Positions 4,849 through 6,441 of a stretch of DNA of 6,441 bases are shown piece by piece (position 1 is the stretch's first letter; the number at the start of each line of letters is the position of its first letter). The DNA is from an uncultured Oribacterium sp. (GTDB lineage: Bacteria > Bacillota > Clostridia > Lachnospirales > Lachnospiraceae), in assembly GCA_902485915.1 (NCBI GenBank), contig CABTMH010000165.1, forward strand, positions 1-6,441. The letters run 5' to 3'. The translations under genes and the position numbers were made by a program. Under the pieces are notes generated by a model that ran no database searches, was not told the DNA's origin, and saw only the letters and a list, made by a program, of their open reading frames with translations.

Positions 4849-6315
4849 TTACGCCTCCACGACGAGGCGTCCCTCCACTTCGCGGGCGAGGTGCTGGTTC
4901 ACGGTGATGTACTCCTCGACGACATCGCGGGCCGAGGTGGAGAGTACACTGGTCTTGCCGTTTTCCTCCGCCTCCTCGAGGGTGATGTCGAGGAACGGCT
5001 TCAGGTTCGTGTAGTGGTACTTCTGCATCGCGACGGTGTAGAGACGGTCGGCGTACAGCGGCTCACCGTCGAGCGTCAGCTCACGGAAGGCCTGGGCGCT
5101 GCGAGACCAGACGATGCGCATGCCATGCGAGAACTGGTAGAACTCCGTGTGCTCGCCGACGAAGGCATCCTCCCGGAGGATATGGCGGATCATGCGTTCG
5201 AGCTGTGTACCGGTCACCTTCAGCATATAGACGGCGTCGTCATACGGCAGACACTCGACGAGATCGCCGTAGTGCACCACTGGACCGAGGACCTCGCTTC
5301 GGATCGCACCAGAGCCCATCAGCATGAGGTCGATGGCGAAGCTGTCGCGCAGGATATCCGCGATGAGGTTACCGAGCGAGGTTTCCTGATTGCGCTTCGG
5401 ATGGGTCAGCTCATGCGCGAAACGGGTGATGATGCGGTCATACTTCTGTGACGTGACCTCCCTATAGTGCCGGATGAAGTTTTCCACCTCGCGGTCACGC
5501 GGGCAGTGGCTGTCGTCGATCGGGATGATCTGCCAGGTGAAGCTGTCGATGGCGTTCCGGTCGGTATCCACCATGATATCGAAACGGCCGATCTGATTCG
5601 TGCCTGTACCGGCCTGTACGATGTAGACGCCATTGACCTTCGCCGGCGCCTCCGGAAGCGTATGGCTGTGACCACCGATGATGATGTCCACGCCCCAGTC
5701 CGGGTCCAGCATCTCGGCGAGCTTTTTATCCTCTTCGAAGCCGATATGCGTGAGGAGCACGGTGAAGTCGATATCGATAGCATTGTACGCGTTACAGATG
5801 TTGCCGACCTCATGCGCGGCTTCGGCGATATCGACGAAGGAGCCGATCAGCTCGTCACTCTTCGTGGCAGCGAGGACCTCCTCGGTGATGATGCCGATGA
5901 AGAGGATCTTCATGCCGTCGAGCTTCGCGATCCAGTACGGGCGGAACATACGGCGACCGTTCGACTTGATGTGGAGATTTGCGTTGATGATCGGGAAGTC
6001 GGCGCACTTTTCGAGGAAAAGGAGATGCGCGAGCCCATAGTCGACCTCGTGATTTCCGATGGTTGCGACATCCGGCCCGACCAGGTTCATGATGCCGATC
6101 GTGGAGGTGCCCTTATACTCCGAATCGATGACACTGCCACGGAACATGTCGCCCGCGACGGCATAGATCACATTTCGCTCCTCCCGCCGGACTTTATTGA
6201 CATAACCGGAGAGCAGTGACACACCACCCACCAGCTTCTCGTCGATCTCCTCCTCGAGGAAATCACCATGCATATCGTTCGAATGCAGAATCGTCAGCTT
6301 TTTCAGGTTCTTCAT
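4849..6315 (-). CDS. Cytosolic 5'-nucleotidase/metallophosphatase, YunD-like
   Basis: This 488-residue protein has the two domains of the 5'-nucleotidase/UDP-sugar hydrolase family. The N-terminal calcineurin-like metallophosphatase domain (about 5-270) carries all the dimetal-site motifs: SNDMHGD (Asp14, His16), AGDMFRGS (Asp56), GNHE (Asn88, His89), LLTHIGF (His190) and GGHSH (His216, His218). The C-terminal substrate-binding domain (about 290-480) shows GNLIAD, MGSGAIRSEV and YGDLVECLPYDD. The familiar GGDGY of secreted relatives is absent; MQKYHYTNLKPF stands in that region. The protein begins MKNLKKLTILHSND with no signal peptide, so it should be cytosolic, like Bacillus YunD, and not exported. 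It would dephosphorylate nucleotides or related phosphomonoesters; the precise substrate is not determined. The start is firm: GGAGGAGG at 6323-6330 lies 7 bases before ATG 6315. No clear terminator follows the TAA. The opposite strand also has open frames here (for example 5467-6219), which look like codon-bias shadows. Confidence 0.94.
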   Translation of the reverse strand: MKNLKKLTILHSNDMHGDFLEEEIDEKLVGGVSLLSGYVNKVRREERNVIYAVAGDMFRGSVIDSEYKGTSTIGIMNLVGPDVATIGNHEVDYGLAHLLFLEKCADFPIINANLHIKSNGRRMFRPYWIAKLDGMKILFIGIITEEVLAATKSDELIGSFVDIAEAAHEVGNICNAYNAIDIDFTVLLTHIGFEEDKKLAEMLDPDWGVDIIIGGHSHTLPEAPAKVNGVYIVQAGTGTNQIGRFDIMVDTDRNAIDSFTWQIIPIDDSHCPRDREVENFIRHYREVTSQKYDRIITRFAHELTHPKRNQETSLGNLIADILRDSFAIDLMLMGSGAIRSEVLGPVVHYGDLVECLPYDDAVYMLKVTGTQLERMIRHILREDAFVGEHTEFYQFSHGMRIVWSRSAQAFRELTLDGEPLYADRLYTVAMQKYHYTNLKPFLDITLEEAEENGKTSVLSTSARDVVEEYITVNQHLAREVEGRLVVEA

Positions 6316-6322
6316 AAAAGAG

Positions 6323-6330
6323 CCTCCTCC
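6323..6330 (-). promoter_or_regulatory. Strong ribosome binding site of the nucleotidase gene
   Basis: GGAGGAGG on the - strand lies 7 bases before ATG 6315. The TATTAT just upstream (6332-6337) looks like a -10 box, but a promoter there would start transcription inside the ribosome site, so the real promoter must lie further upstream. Confidence 0.8.
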
Positions 6331-6357
6331 TATAATAAAGTCGTAGGGTAAAGATGA

Positions 6358-6374
6358 CCTGACAGCCAGTCAGG
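6358..6374 (-). other. Small hairpin in the nucleotidase leader
   Basis: CCTGAC and GTCAGG form a 6-bp stem with a 5-base loop, 43 bases upstream of the nucleotidase start. No T tract follows on the - strand, so it is at best a weak terminator. It overlaps the stop codon of the 15-codon ORF at 6370-6417. Confidence 0.35.
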
Positions 6375-6417
6375 CTCTTATCCCTTCATTGCCAAAGCTG
6401 TTAGAATAGAATGGCAT
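6370..6417 (-). CDS. Possible 15-residue leader peptide, or end of a gene beyond the window
   Basis: On the - strand ATG 6417 opens MPFYSNSFGNEGIRA and stops with TGA at 6370-6372. A perfect anti-16S match, AAGGAGGTGA (6429-6438), lies 11 bases upstream, a little farther than ideal. The same frame stays open to the window edge (24 codons from 6441), so this could instead be the C-terminus of an upstream gene. There is no run of one amino acid as in classical attenuation peptides, and I recognise no function. Confidence 0.25.
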   Translation of the reverse strand: MPFYSNSFGNEGIRA

Positions 6418-6441
6418 GGTTATGACGCTCACCTCCTTGGA

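Noticed and set aside
5467..6219. 250-codon open frame on the + strand over the nucleotidase gene
   Set aside because: It is rich in Asp, Val and Arg as expected for the reverse complement of a GC-rich gene, has no ribosome site, and the opposite strand holds a clear enzyme.
6308..6336. TATAAT at 6331-6336 as a + strand promoter
   Set aside because: No -35 lies at the right distance and no + strand gene follows before the window edge; the bases are part of the nucleotidase leader on the other strand.
6429..6438. TCACCTCCTT as the 3' end of a 16S rRNA gene
   Set aside because: The flanking bases do not match 16S rRNA, so this is the complement of a Shine-Dalgarno sequence on the - strand.

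Overview
The window looks like a chromosomal segment of a fairly GC-rich member of the Bacillota, most plausibly a Clostridia/Lachnospiraceae-type gut or oral anaerobe. This is an inference. It rests on strong GGAGG-type ribosome binding sites, consensus TATAAT -10 boxes, intrinsic terminators, and gene types common in that group: the carboxy(nor)spermidine pathway, a cytosolic YunD-like nucleotidase and a KdgF-like cupin. There are no rRNA, tRNA, CRISPR or insertion-sequence signatures. I see mostly ordinary metabolic genes and no convincing new defence or mobile system.

Layout. Bases 1-1616 (+) hold the end of a polyamine operon: the C-terminal part of a carboxy(nor)spermidine dehydrogenase overlaps by one base with a carboxy(nor)spermidine decarboxylase (nspC). 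Together they would make (nor)spermidine from a diamine and aspartate semialdehyde. A GC-rich hairpin at 1646-1677 probably ends this operon. Next on the + strand come an AANAT-like GNAT acetyltransferase (1800-2309) with its own -10 box, and then a single-pass membrane protein of unknown function (2447-3124) with an extended -10 promoter. That unit ends at a very long hairpin with a T tract (3213-3265).

From 3290 onward everything is on the - strand and converges on that hairpin. Read in the direction of transcription, the order is: a cytosolic 5'-nucleotidase/metallophosphatase (6315 to 4849), a KdgF-like cupin with its own promoter and a leader inverted repeat (4701 to 4348), and an alpha/beta hydrolase of the acetyl-esterase type (4246 to 3290). 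A textbook terminator hairpin sits between the cupin and the hydrolase, only 18 bases before the hydrolase start codon. Hydrolase expression therefore seems to depend on read-through or attenuation. A KdgF-like cupin next to a cytosolic acetyl-esterase hints at use of acetylated, pectin-like sugar acids, but no other pectin gene is visible. The last ~125 bases contain the leader of the nucleotidase gene, with a perfect Shine-Dalgarno sequence and a 15-codon ORF on the - strand.

The points most worth a second look are the terminator in front of the hydrolase, the ~64-residue N-terminal extension of the decarboxylase, the uncharacterised membrane protein, and the 22-bp-arm hairpin between the convergent units.
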